This document shows positions 46,501 to 57,609 of a stretch of 64,000 bases of DNA, piece by piece (the first letter of the stretch is position 1; each line of letters starts with the position of its first letter). A model generated the notes under the pieces. That model saw only the letters and a list, made by a program, of their open reading frames with translations. It did no database searches and was not told the DNA's origin. Both the position numbers and the translations under genes were made by a program. Source of the stretch: Malurus cyaneus samueli (lineage: Eukaryota; Chordata; Aves; Passeriformes; Maluridae). The stretch lies in contig CM019219.1 of assembly GCA_009741485.1 (NCBI GenBank), positions 2,641,998 to 2,705,997 of the forward strand, read 5' to 3'.

Positions 46501-49500
46501 CAGGCTGGAGGCAGGGTGGTGGCTGGTGCCCAGGGCAACTCTGCCAGAAGTGAATCGTTTTTCTGGTTGTTTGCAGCACACTCCAAAGATGAGTCAAGGA
46601 CCTACCCTCTTCTCTTGTGGCGTGATGGGTAAGTAACAGAAACTCTCCGTGTTCCCTCTGTTCCCTCTTGGCCATGGGTGGGGAGCTGTCCTGGCTCTTG
46701 GATGTCTCCAAAGCCACTGCCCTGCAGATTTTTGGGTGGGCCCCCATAGCAGGGATGGAGGGGAGCCCACCCACCACACCTGTGCCACTCTCCTCCCCAC
46801 AGCAACAGCTGTGCCCTGTTGCAATTGCTGAGCGAATTTTTTATCTTTTCCCCTCCCTTTTGATGCATCTGCTTATTTTTAGAGTTATAAATCTTTGGGG
46901 TCTGAGGCTGTGTCTGTCTGGTGGCTCTCAACTGTTTGCATAATACAAGCAATAAATAACAGTATTACCACCAAGATGTTCCACCACCTGGCACAGAGTG
47001 GTTGGGCAGACCTCAAACAACAAGCAAAATGTCTAATTTTTGCCGTTGACAGTAACTATGATACAAGATGCTTGATACCTTTTATGTCAGAGCTTGCCAT
47101 CAGTTTTTATGCTGAGCAGCCATAGAAATGATGGAGGATTGGTGCCTGGATGATCCTGATGGAGTGATAGTCCCAGGGGATGAGCTGTTGTGCTGCGCTC
47201 TTTGGCACTCATAGTGGGGAACTGCTCGCTGGGCGAGGCCTCCAAACCCAATTAAAATTGTAGGTCAGGCTTGAGCCAAGCTCCTTGCTGTGAAAGCCAA
47301 TCCTCTGCAGACAAAGAGGCTGCCCCTTTCCTCATGGACACAGCTCTCATTAGCGTTAATGAGAGCTGGGCACATGCACTGGCAGGAGATGTCCCCCAAG
47401 CTCTGATAGCTCCAGCCATGGCGAGTGCGGGGAGATGGAGAGCATTTGTGGGTTCTTTCAGATGAAAACCACAAGCTTCCAAGTCAAGAATGGATAGAGC
47501 CAGCCCGTTCCCTTTCTCCTTTCAAACAGGAGCAGGGAACAAAGAGCTCAGATCAGATGGTTTTGTCTCACACTGTGACACTGGCGCGCTCTCAGCAGAT
47601 CTGCAGTCTCTGCTTCGTTGAGGAGCAGCTTTTCTTTGAGAGCTTCTACAAAGCCTCCTGCCTTTCCAGTGCTGCTGTGCTGCTTCTCATGGCTGCCAAG
47701 TTATCCTCCTTCTGAGGAAATTGAGTGTCACCTCCTTGACCTCACTTGCCCTGTGGTGGTCTCTGTCCTGCCCAGTGCAGAGGAGTCCATCCTTCACTCA
47801 TGTGAGGACGTCACTTGGCTTGGATTCCATTTTAGGCATCTTCCCCAAATGTGGGCCACGATCACAGGCTAATCCAGTACCAAAACTTGCTTTGAATCTT
47901 TTTAAATAAGTTATTATTGAAATGCAAAACTGGGAGAACATTTTAGGTCAAAGGGACAAGTGTCTGTCAGTGGAAAGCACTGAGATAAATAAAAGCAGTG
48001 AAGGTTGGGTTGGTAGCACAGAGACAGTGTGAGGCAAAGACTAACAGCCTTGTGTATGCTGGAGTTTTGGAGCGAAATTGGCTGATTTTTTTCTGGGGTT
48101 TTAAACAAAAGAGAATCTTAGAAAAGGGTCATCCTGGTGCCTTGGGGCCAAGGGCAGCTTTGGGCAGGAAGGCAGTTTGTTTCTGGATGCAGCAGGGGAA
48201 AGGGAAGCCCAACCTCTGCTGGTAACAGCATCATCCAAACCCTGGAGCTTTCCCCTAAACACAGCAAGAATCTTAAAATGTATTACAGATTGTATCCAAA
48301 CTCAGCATATTGAGTAAACATTATTAAAGACTCAGTGTATTGGATGATGCACAGTTAGGTCCAATTCTCAAGGTGACCTAAATAACATTTTGGTTTTTAC
48401 GTTTGTAAGAAATATTCCTGCCAGTGAGATGATAACATTACTAAAAAGATTGGGTTTTATCTTTATATAGCCCTTTGCCAGGAGGAAGATTAAAGGTGAA
48501 ATGCCTAAAACTATAAATTCAACAACTTCTGTTTTCCCTTCTCCTTGATGGGTCCTTGAAACACCCAGGAGTGTAAGAATTGTCCTGTTGATGGATACTT
48601 GGGGTTTTCTTCTCTTTTTTTTCCCTTTTCCTTCCTCAGCAGTCTCTGTGGCAGGAACCCAATGAAAATATCAGTGTCTGTGCTAGAAGAAGGTGGCATT
48701 AGAAAGTTGGGGCATTAGGGTGGTGAGGGCCTGGCACGGGCTGCCCAGAGCAGCTGTGGGTGCCCCATCCCTGGAAATGTTCAAGATCAGGTTGGAGCAC
48801 CCTGAGATAGTGGAAGCTGTCCCTGCCTGGGTCTTTTGCTGTCCACCCAAAGATGGAAAAATTCCAAAAATAGAGGGAGTCAAAAGTAATAGAATCCCAG
48901 AATGGTTTGGGCTGGAAGGGACATTAAATCCCATCCAGTGCCACCCCTGCCATGAAGGGACATCTTTCACTATCCCAGGCTGCTCCAAGCCCCATCCAAC
49001 CTGACCTGGTAAGAGAAGCTCTGTGTGTGTGTGCTGACAGCTGTGACCTCCTGTTTTCTGTGTAAGCAAGAAATTATCTCTGAGGGAAGCTGCAGGCAGG
49101 GCTTTATTGAGGCTGTGACAAGGTGCTTGCGCAGGCAGGATCCCAAACCCGGCCCTGATTGTAAAATGAGGAGGAGGAGGATGGCTTTGAGCCCATGATC
49201 CTGCACTCATCCTCTGGAAAGGGCTCTTTCCAAGGCAGCCATCCTTTCCTTTGCCCCTTGGAGGGCTCTCTGAGGGTTTGTTCTCCTGCAGAGAGCAGGG
49301 TGAGGCATGGAGCACCAAGGTCAGGCTGTCCTTTGGCACTGCCACATCCCTGCCCATGGCATTGCCAACACCTTCATTCCGAGCGTGCTGGGGCAGGGCT
49401 GCAGCCTTGGGCTCTCTGTGGCACAGCTTTCTTGGAAGTGGCTTTGCAGCCAGAGGAAAGCCAAGGAACCGAGAAAAAAGCCAGCTCATGGAATCATTAA

Positions 49501-52500
49501 GGTTGGAAAAAATCTCCAAGATCATCGAGTCCAACCTTGAACCCCTTCAAAGGGGTGATGGGCCTTGACTGCATCCTGAAAAAAGGATCCAAAAAACCCT
49601 GTCAGGCTTGCATGCCTCCTCTTTCTGACCCAGGATTTTATGGGCTTTTGGGGATTTTTTGGAAAGTCCATCAGTGTAGAGCATCTTGGTGCTCGTTCAA
49701 GCACAGTCACTGTGCAAAGGGATAAAGCTGTGCAGGGAATTCTGGTGAGGTGTAGCTGGAGTGGGGACACCTCTCCACAGGATCCCCTTGAAGAGCTGGG
49801 CACATTTCACTGTCAGGGTGGGGGATTTCCCCACGAGGAGCCCACAGGTGTGTTTAATCTCCACAGCAGATTTTGGGGCTGTTGTTTCCATTTCCCATTG
49901 AAGCACAGCTCTGCCCATTGTATTTTCAACTTATTTCTGCCCTAGGAAGGCTCCCTGGCACTGCCATCAGCTAATTACAACCATTAATTGTGTCCCACAC
50001 TTTGAAATTATCTCCTGAACACAAATAGGAGGCAGTGAAAAATACAGGCTGCTTTTTCCCCTGTGCACAGGGACTGTGAGACCAAAATTCAACTTGAACA
50101 ACACCGAAAAAAAAAGAATTGGATGCGCACCTGTGCACAGACAAATGTTTGGGTTAGGTTCCAAACAGAATTTATCTGCCAAAAGGGATAAGAAAAATTG
50201 ATTGAAACCCTTAATTGCTTTACAAGTTGCCATAATAAATTATGTATTAATGTAAATTATTTCATGGGAAAAGAACGTGGAGGGAACTCGAGCAGAAGGA
50301 TCATGCATTATGTATAAAAAGGAGCTGTAAAAATATTATAGCAGCACATTTGTGTCGCTGCAGTGAAAGTTGTGTCAGCATTTCGGTTTTACACCCTTCT
50401 CTGTGGTTATGAGTGGTCATTAAAATTTACTCTGTGTCACCAGAGGAGCTCAGCAGTCGTTTGAAAAGCCCGGGGCTGTCTCAGAGCTGCAGAGTGCCTG
50501 ACGTATCTGTGTCTTGTTCCCACAAAACCTGGAGCTCAGCGCTGGGAAACCTGGCTGTGATGCTCTGGGGATGGATCCTGCTCCCTGTGGGACTGTGCTG
50601 AGCTCTCATGGCTGGAGGACAACATCCACATCCCCAATTTTGGGGTGTGACTCCAGCCCACGAGCATTTCTCACCCTGGACCACAGGGCTCGTTTGATGC
50701 GGGGAGGGTTTTATGAGAAAACAGCTGGATTTTGTTCCGGTGTCAACGTTTATTTTTGCAGTTTTAAGTCAAAATCCAGAAGTAAGATGCTATTTCATCT
50801 AGGGACACTAGCAGCCAAGCCAGGAGCCCCCTGTGCTACCCTTACACCGTGCTCTGGTTGTCCATTTTCCAATAGGCAAAGGAGAGTTTTCCAGCCAGAC
50901 AGCTCACTTGCAAACCAAGGGGTTCTTGTGGTAGGTTTTATCCTGGAACAAATTTCTGCCTCAGGGTAAACCAGGCCGAGGTTTGCAATTAAAAAAAATT
51001 AATACATGTTTAGCTGCAGCAGAATTAATGGCTCCAGTGCGATTATTGTTATCAATGTGTGCCGGATGGGAATCTTAGTCTCAAAAAACTGAGCAGAAAA
51101 TCAGCTGCTTTTCTTCAATAAGGTTTTCCAGAGTTGTTTCATTACATTCTTAGCCCTTAGCCTACTCCATTTTCAGTTTTTTTTCAGGGTAGCCTGCTTT
51201 CTGTTTGCACTGAAAACCCATTTTCTGAGCTATCTGGTATTTGGGGACTGGTCAGTGACAGCTGGGGGCTCAAAGGGGCCAGGTTGTGCCAGTTCTTGTG
51301 ATACAAGGGAAAAATTAAATAACCCCAAGCTGGGGCTGGGGATAGTGGTGCTTTTACCGTTTTCTTTGCCAGGTTTGGAAGATTTATAGCTGTTTGTGCT
51401 GAAGCAGGGGTGAAAGAGGAAGGTGTCCCGTATCCTCCTCACCAAGGCCTTTTGTGCAGTCTCTGGCCAGAGGCTCGTGGCAGCTTGCCATGAAAAATCG
51501 CCTTCTATTTCTGTTTCTTTTGTCTGCTGACCTGACCCAAGAAATCTCTCTGCTGGCAGCATAGTGCAGAGGAAAAATAATAAAGATCTAAACATAGATG
51601 GAATCGTCTAGCGCAGATTTCTCACTTTTCATTGTGTTTATTAAAATGAGGGCAGCAGCAACAGTTGAAAGGCCGTGTGGTTATTGCGGGCAGGGCCAGG
51701 CTGTTTGTGGCTGGGGCTGTTATGGCAGCAGCTGGAGGCAGGGAGAAACGGGAAAATGGGCCAAGAGTGGTGAAAAAGGCCCCAAATCTGACCTGCTGGC
51801 TTGAAACCTTAGTCAGAAGCATTCTGCACTGTTAAATCTTCCCCGCCAGGCTGGTACCTGCAGCTGCAGGCTGGGCACGGCTTTCAGTTCATCCTCCAGT
51901 TCCCCGAGTGGAAATACCCAAAAAGCCCCCCAAAAACATCGCATGGCTTAGATACAATCGTGTGAAACTTGGCAGTGACGCTTCTCCGGCACAGCCTGGG
52001 CTCTGTTTGTAGCAGCCAACGACAAAAACAGGCCCTGGGGAGAGGCTGATGACTTTTTTCCACTGCAGCAGCAGCGGGGCTGTCCTGCCATGGTTTTCCT
52101 GTTGAAGGTGTGTCTGCAGAGAGCCCCATCCATGCAGGGCAGCCCAACCTCGAGGGTGCTTTGCTTTCCTCTCCTATCGTCAGTGGGATGAGTTCATCCC
52201 CTTTAATCCTCTCTTCTCATCTGGCTGTTGGTGGGAAGCTGGGGAAGGGTCTGGAGAGCAATTCTGGTGAGAACAACTGAGATAGCTCAGCCTGGAGAAA
52301 AGGAGCTGAGCCTGGAGAAAAGATGCTCATCCTGGAGAAAAGGGGTTCAGTCTGGAGAAAATGGGCTGAGCCTGGAGAAAAGGGGCTCAGTCTGAAGAAA
52401 AGGAGGCTGAGCCTGGAGAAAAGGAGGCTCAGCCTGGAGAAAATGAGCTCAGCCTGGAGAAAAGGGGCTGAGCCTGGAGAAAAGGGGTTCAGCCTGGAAA

Positions 52501-54140
52501 AAAGGGGCTGAGCCTGGAGAAAATGGGCTCAGCTGGAGAAAGGGCTGAGCCTGGAGAAAGGGGTTCAGTCTGGAGAAAATGGGCGACCTGGAGAAAAGGG
52601 CTCAGCCTGGAGAAAAAGGGCTCAGCCTGGAGAAAAGGGGCTCAGTCTGGGAAAAGGAGGCTCGCCTGGAGAAAAGGAGGCTCGCCTGGAGAAAAGGGGC
52701 TCAGCCTGGAGAAAAGGGGCTCAGCCTGGAGAAAAAGGGCTCAGCCTGGAGAAAAGGGGATCAGCCTGGAGAAAAGGGGGCTCCAGGGGCACATTCTGGC
52801 TCTGCACAACTCCCTGACAGGAGGGGACAGCCAGGGGGTCAAGCTCTGAAAAGTAGAGTGAAAAGCAGGAAAAAAGGCCTCAAGTTGCACCCAGGGAGGT
52901 TTAGATTGGATTTTAAGGAAAAATTCTTCTTGGAAAAGGCTGTCCAGCCCTGGCACAGCTGCACAGGGCAGGGGTAGAGTCCCCATCCCTGGAGGGATTT
53001 AAAAGCCGTGGAGTGGGGGATATGGGTCGTGGTGGCCTTGGCAGTGCTGAGTTAATGGCTGCACTCGATGATCCTGGAGGGTTTTTCCAACCTCAACAGT
53101 GATTCCATGGTTTTTTTTTAAATTCAGCTGTAAATTCAGGCAATTATCAGTTGTGGAGCCCAGGACAAGCTGCACACATCTGAGAAGTGATTTAGCACAG
53201 AGATAACCAACAGCCACAACATTTCAAACTGCTGAATCCCCCTCAGCCAGTGCAACCTGGAATATTCAGAGGCGTGTTTTTATCTTCTTCTAGCAGTTTT
53301 GCTGCTGCTGGGACTGTCACTTTGTCTCTCTCTCCATCTACACCACACAACCCGCTCTGCTGGCAGTTTGGGAAACCATATTCCGAGAGTTAATTAATTT
53401 GTACTGGAAAACGTCCCATATGCTACTCTTTTTGTTTATGGACGTCGAAAGCAAGTCGCGGAATTAATTAACGCTAATGCCCGGGCGCCAGCATCTGGGA
53501 CTGCCTGTCGGACAAGGGCGAGGATGGCTCGCGGTGGCCGAGGGACGCGGCCGGCACCTGCTCCGTCACCAACCTGATCAAGGACCTGAGCCTCAGCGAC
53601 CCTCACAGCAACCCCTCCGCCCCTCCCAGCAAGCGCCAGTGCCGCTCCCTGTCCTTCTCAGACGAGATGTCAGCTTGTGGGAGCTCCTGGAGACCCCTGG
53701 GCTCCAAGGTGTGGACGCCGGTGGAGAAGCGGCGCTGCTACAGCGGCGGCAGCGTCCAGCGCTACTCCAACGGTTTGGCCACCATGCAGAGGAGCTCCAG
53801 CTTCAGCCTGCCCGCCCGTTCCAACCCTCTGTGTGCTGAGCATCCTGTCCTGTCCAGCCAGCCCCGCAAACCAGCCATGGGAGGGCAGGGGGCAGGCAGG
53901 GTGGACATCCAGAGATCCCTGTCCTGCTCGCACGATGGCTTTTCGCGCTCGGAGGATGCGGTGCCCTCGGCCAGCAGCACCCCTGCCTCCACGCCCGAGC
54001 TGGGCCGCCGTGCCCCAGGGCTGTCCCGCAGCCGCTCCCAGCCCTGCGTCCTCAACGACAAAAAGGTCGGGGTCAAGCGGCGCCGGCCGGAGGAGCTGCA
54101 GGAGCAGCGGCCATCGCTGGACCTCGCCAAGATGACCCAG
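43520..54140 (+). CDS. FAM53B: FAM53B, FAM53-family nuclear protein (simplet homologue); 3' end off the window, one segment missing
   Basis: Three coding pieces are identified: 43520-43588, 46577-46628 and about 53478-54140. They match FAM53B through MVMILTKTRENKGADSVTRR, HTPKMSQGPTLFSCGVM, SVTNLIKDLSLSDPHSNPSA, PPSKRQCRSLSFSDEM, WRPLGSKVWTPVEKRRCYSG, RSRSQPCVLNDKKVGVKRRR and QRPSLDLAKM. The KRRR cluster (about 54070-54090) is a likely nuclear localisation signal, and the SKRQCRSLSFSDE block is the FAM53 hallmark. In fish and human cells the family member FAM53B/smp promotes nuclear beta-catenin accumulation. About 20 residues expected between the second and third pieces were not found, and the last exon (human end ELDIEQIENN) is not in the window. 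The third piece is also shorter than human after the SSSFSLP motif. Confidence 0.9.
43589..46576 (+). other. FAM53B intron 2
   Basis: A 2988-bp intron. It has a short GGGACAG-rich degenerate repeat around 44785-44855 and one CR1 3' end at 45508-45645. An AT-richer stretch at about 45840-46100 may be conserved non-coding DNA, but this is unproven. Confidence 0.7.
45508..45645 (+). repeat. CR1 LINE, 3' end
   Basis: Contains GATGCTGTGGCTGCCCCTGG, CAGTGGAAGGTGTCCCTGCC and TCCTTTCCAACCCAAACCAT, ending CTGAGATTC. Confidence 0.9.
46577..46628 (+). CDS. FAM53B: FAM53B exon 3 (52 bp)
   Basis: Acceptor GTTTGCAG, donor GTAAGT. Encodes HTPKMSQGPTLFSCGVM plus one G, in phase with the TEL end of the previous exon. 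Human has HTPKKMSQGPTLFSCGIM followed by Glu-Asn-Asp-Arg-Trp. A small but secure exon. Confidence 0.9.
48719..48835 (+). repeat. CR1 LINE, 3' end
   Basis: Contains GAGGGCCTGGCACGGGCTGC, CCCATCCCTGGAAATGTTCA and AGTGGAAGCTGTCCCTGCCT. Confidence 0.85.
48889..49012 (-). repeat. CR1 LINE, 3' end, reverse orientation
   Basis: Begins ATAGAATCCCAGAATGGTTT and runs to CCCCATCCAACCTGACCTGG. It faces the forward copy ending 54 bases before it. Confidence 0.88.
49486..49550 (-). repeat. CR1 LINE, short 3' tip of a different subfamily, reverse orientation
   Basis: Contains ATGGAATCATTAAGGTTGGA and AAGATCATCGAGTCCAACCT, the tip of the CR1 subfamily ending TGATCTTGGAGGTCTTTTCC. Confidence 0.75.
52220..53110 (+). 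repeat. CR1 LINE carrying an internal minisatellite
   Basis: CR1 order is seen on both sides of the array: GGGGAAGGGTCTGGAGAGCA before it, and GCACAACTCCCTGACAGGAG, CAAGTTGCACCCAGGGAGGT, TTCTTCTTGGAAAAGGCTGT and GATCCTGGAGGGTTTTTCCA, ending ATTCCATGG, after it. The array sits exactly at the CR1 segment GCTCAGCCTGGAGAAAAGGAGGCTC. Confidence 0.85.
52285..52790. repeat. 20-21-bp minisatellite, about 25 copies
   Basis: The unit GCTCAGCCTGGAGAAAAGGG recurs about 25 times with substitutions (CTGAG, TCAGTC, AATGGG) and a few shorter units. The open frames reading as EKRG-type peptides are a by-product of units near 21 bases and do not represent a gene. Confidence 0.95.
53478..54140 (+). CDS. FAM53B: FAM53B large exon (5' boundary unclear)
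   Basis: The frame reads PGASIWDCLSDKGEDGSRWP and continues without a stop to LAKMTQ, then donor GTAAAG at 54141. The in-frame TAA at 53475-53477 blocks extension to the left. GCCAG|C at 53491/53492 could act as an acceptor, splitting the Ser before IWD, but has almost no pyrimidine tract. Conserved blocks: SKRQCRSLSFSDEM, WRPLGSKVWTPVEKRRC, RSLSCSH, SSTPASTPELGRR, SRSRSQPCVLNDKK, VKRRRPEELQEQRPSLDLAK. The exon is GC-rich, as usual for this family in birds. Confidence 0.9.
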
Positions 54141-55527
54141 GTAAAGAGGGGACGGGGCTGTCCCTTCAGGGGCTCAGGGGTTCTGTGCTCTGCTCCAGAG
54201 CCTTCAGCATCCTCCAGGATGGGTCTATGGCACAGAGGGTCGTGTGGGTGTCATGGGGAAACACATCCTTCTGTCCAGGCAGAATCACCCTTTCCCTCCC
54301 AAACGGATTTCTTTAACAGATAAATTCATTTCTCTTCCATGCTGGTTTTTGCAAGCCAAGTCCACCACGTTATCGTTTCCTCCTGACACAGTTTTGAGCA
54401 GGAATGTTTTAAACCCCACATTTTTGAGTTTAGGGGAGAGGAACCCTGGGCCTGCCATGGTGAGATGAAGGCAGCACCCCAAGGCACCCAGCCCTGGCTC
54501 TGTCAGGTGCCGAATTATTACTGCTACGGGCTTTACTTGCTCTTAGCCTCTGTAATTTTCCACTCTGGAGATGTTATCACGTTTCATTTTCAGTTGCAAG
54601 CACAGAGCACAGCCTCCCTCTTCAATCTGCTGTGCAGAGCCTGATAACAGATCTGAAGAGCGAATCAGGGAGGATTTTGCTCCTGGGTCCTCTTTCTGCT
54701 GGACCCAGTGACTGCACTTTAGCAAGAGACAAAGTGAGAGGCTGCACTGAGGGACAGCACGTGCAACGTTTCCATTCTGCACTTGTAATATCTCTTCTGC
54801 ATTTTTATGATTCAACATTTCCCATAGCAATAATTTACAGTCACAAAGTCAGTGACACCACCAACTCTGTGTGGGATGGAGATAATGGGGGGAGTGAAGG
54901 CTCCAGGCCTCTCACTGTGGGATCAGGGGCACCCTGGCCACCTCCCAGGGTTGGCTGTCACCTCCTGCTGGCCTTAAAACTTCTTCCCCCGTGGTTTCAG
55001 TTCCATGTGGTCTCTTGAAGGTTTTTTGTGGTGCTGGGGCCAGCAGAACCTGTCTGGTGGAAGCATCCCCTTATTGTCTGCAGGGAAACTGCTGGGAGAA
55101 ATGCACCAGGTGGGGATGGAGAAACAGCTGGGAAACACCCAGTGGGTGAGATCCAACACTCCCTGTGCATTTTCTCCTTACAAGAACATGATGTTTTATG
55201 GTGTTCCATGCTTGGCAGAGCGGAGGGTGTTTGAAGGAGCGCAGTGGTGTTGGGGGAAGAGATCATCTTTTCCTTCTCCAGAGGAGCTTAGAGGATAAAA
55301 AGGGTGAAGGAGTTACATAAATGGGTGAGATCAGGCGAAAAATATTAGGATTGCTCTTTGTCTCTCATAAATCACAGCCACAACATTTATTATGCTAAGC
55401 TTGTTTTATTAGATAATAAGCTGGATAGACAGTAAAAACCATGCTCATTTGCATTTTACTAGCCACAGTGGGGGATAGCACAAATGCCCCCTCTAATTCT
55501 CTCTGTAGAAGCAGACAAATGTTGTTT

Positions 55528-55668
55528 CACTTCCCTGGAAGTGTTCAAGGCCAGGTTGGATGGAGTTTGGAACAACCCAAGCTAGTGGAACGTGTCCCTG
55601 CCCATGGCAGGGAGTGGAATGGGATGGGCTTTAAGGATCCTTTCAGTCCAGACCATTCTGTGGTTCCC
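55528..55668 (+). repeat. CR1 LINE, 3' end
   Basis: Contains CCTGGAAGTGTTCAAGGCCA, TGTCCCTGCCCATGGCAGGG and CTTTAAGGATCCTTTCAGTC, ending ATTCTGTGGTTC. Confidence 0.9.
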
Positions 55669-57609
55669 TGGTGTGATGGACAGGGAAGGAGGAGAGTGGC
55701 CAGGCTTTGACTGGACAGATGTTTGTTGCCCTCCAAGGATGTTGTGAGGCAGCTTATCGATGACATCAGTCCAAGGGGAAGGTTTGTTGGCTAGAAGACC
55801 AAGAGCTTGGACAGGGAGATCCTGGGGGTCAGCAGGAGCTTCCCTTTCCCTCCAGTGGGTGCTGAGCCCAGGCACATGTTTATAATTTGGATGGCCATGG
55901 CTTTGACACGGGTGGCTGATCCAAGGATGACAAAAAATCTAATCACTTGGATGTCCGAAAACAGCTCAGTCCATGTTCCTGGAAAACCCTCAGCTTGAGG
56001 AATAGTTGTGTTTTCTCTGGCTGCTGTCCTCCACATTAGAATATCTTCCAGAGTGAGAAAGATGTGCCTGAGAACACTCCATTGCTCGGTGTTGGGGTGG
56101 TTTATCCTCTGGGAAATGTGAGACCACAAGGAAAGGGTCTGGCAGCCCCACACTGCAGGGCACAAGCTCTGTAGGAGTGGGGAAGGGGTTTTCTGGTGCA
56201 GCATCTCCCCCCAGGGTGTCGGTGGGCACCCTGATAGTCCAGGCGGGGTGGCCGGAGCCTCTGCCCAACGCCCGGTGGTTGCTACAGACAATAACCCACA
56301 ACAGCATCCCTAAGGAGCTCCCAGTGGGATCCAAGCAGGTCCTGTGGATATTCTCAGTTTCCAGGGAGAAAAACCAGCTGGGTTAGGGTGCCCACGGCAG
56401 CGGGTGAATCCCCAAGGAGGGATGTGCTGCTGGCTGTGGGGTGGCACGGCTGGAGCCGAGTGGGAAGAAAGCAGAGCTGGGAGCTGTGCAAGGATTGGGG
56501 TTTGGGAGCTGTGGGGTTCTGGGAAGCAGGGCTGGCAGGAGGCTCTCGGCGTGGGAGGACTGGCACTGAGGATGGAGCAGGATGAGGCAAGTCAGGGGAG
56601 CATTCTTGCCTTTGGTGGGGCACGGCCAGAGCCCTCCCTGGATGGGAATGCCGGGAAAGCCGGCTAATCCCTCGTGGGGAACAAGTGTGCTCGAGAAAAC
56701 CCTGCACTTTTGGGTATCCCCACAGGCTGCTTTTCATGCTTCCAGTCCAGGAGACTGCAGAATTGGGGTGATTTCAGAGGAAGAGATGAAATAATGGCAA
56801 AGTGTCCTTGTGGCTGTGCATGCCTGGCTTTAAATGGGGTAGAAACACTTCCTGTGCAATGGACAGCCAAAGTTTCCATACTGGACTGTCCAGTTATCCA
56901 CGAAGCAATCCCTTTACAGATGGGGAAACTGAGGCACAGGCCATGCCATGAGTGCCTGGCTGCCATGGGCACCAGGCCTGGGGTGCAGGCTCAGCCTTGG
57001 CTCTGGCAGCAGATTGGTTAATTTTTCACTTGTGCTGGTAGCCATATGTGCTTGGAGGCCCGAAACCCGGTACCATAATCAAAATAAAAATAATTTGTCC
57101 TGAAAGAAATGTTTTCTTCATACCAGGAGGGCTATTTAGGCCAGGCAGGAGGGGAGGGAGCCGCTCCTGGAAGCAATTACACGACCACATAACTGGGCTA
57201 ATTAAGAGAGAAGCCTAAATGTTAAAGTTAAGCTGGGAGGGAAAATACTTAAAAAAATACTGCCTTTAATTCCTCAAAATCCTGGTTGTGTCTCTTCTGT
57301 CTCCAATTCCCATAGCTCAGAGAGGGGAGGTGAGCCCATATCCCTCCCTTTATTATTGACTCACATGGCACCAACCCAGACAGGCTTCAGCTTCAGGCAG
57401 AAACCAAACCGTGCACGTGGCTGCCATTGGAATAGCAACGATTTTTAAAAACCACGGCATCACAACAATCCTTCTGCTCCCTTTAAATGCACATGAACTC
57501 TGTGCCTTGAGCTGGGAGTGAACCTGGGGGGTCTCAGTCAGGTGTGTGAGTGATGGTGAAGTGGCATTTAATTATCCTGAGTCTGGAGGCAAGTGAGGTG
57601 GGAAGAATT

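Larger units (their letters stand above)
46629..53477 (+). other. FAM53B intron 3, missing part of exon expected here
   Basis: About 6.8 kb. It holds CR1 fragments at 48719-48835, 48889-49012, 49486-49550 and 52220-53110, the last carrying a large minisatellite. I read it for an exon coding the family's NDRWRDL-type segment and found none. Confidence 0.65.

Noticed and set aside
46993..47070. Candidate for the missing FAM53B segment (reads SGWADLKQQAKC)
   Set aside because: Only a Trp and a Lys-Cys line up; the phase from exon 3 gives a stop and no proper donor follows.
47121..47170. Candidate FAM53B exon (EMMEDWCLDDPDG)
   Set aside because: Resemblance limited to Glu and Trp; no donor in phase.
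47460..47550. Candidate FAM53B exon after the TTTCAG acceptor at 47460
   Set aside because: In the required phase it reads DENHKLPSQEWIEP, which does not match the family, and no donor fits.
48683..49534. 283-codon minus-strand open frame
   Set aside because: Crosses three CR1 fragments in mixed orientation and has no recognisable domain; it does not resemble CR1 ORF2 protein.
52285..52790. CRISPR-like array or repeat protein
   Set aside because: Units are contiguous with no unique spacers, and the sequence is a CR1-derived minisatellite in a vertebrate intron.
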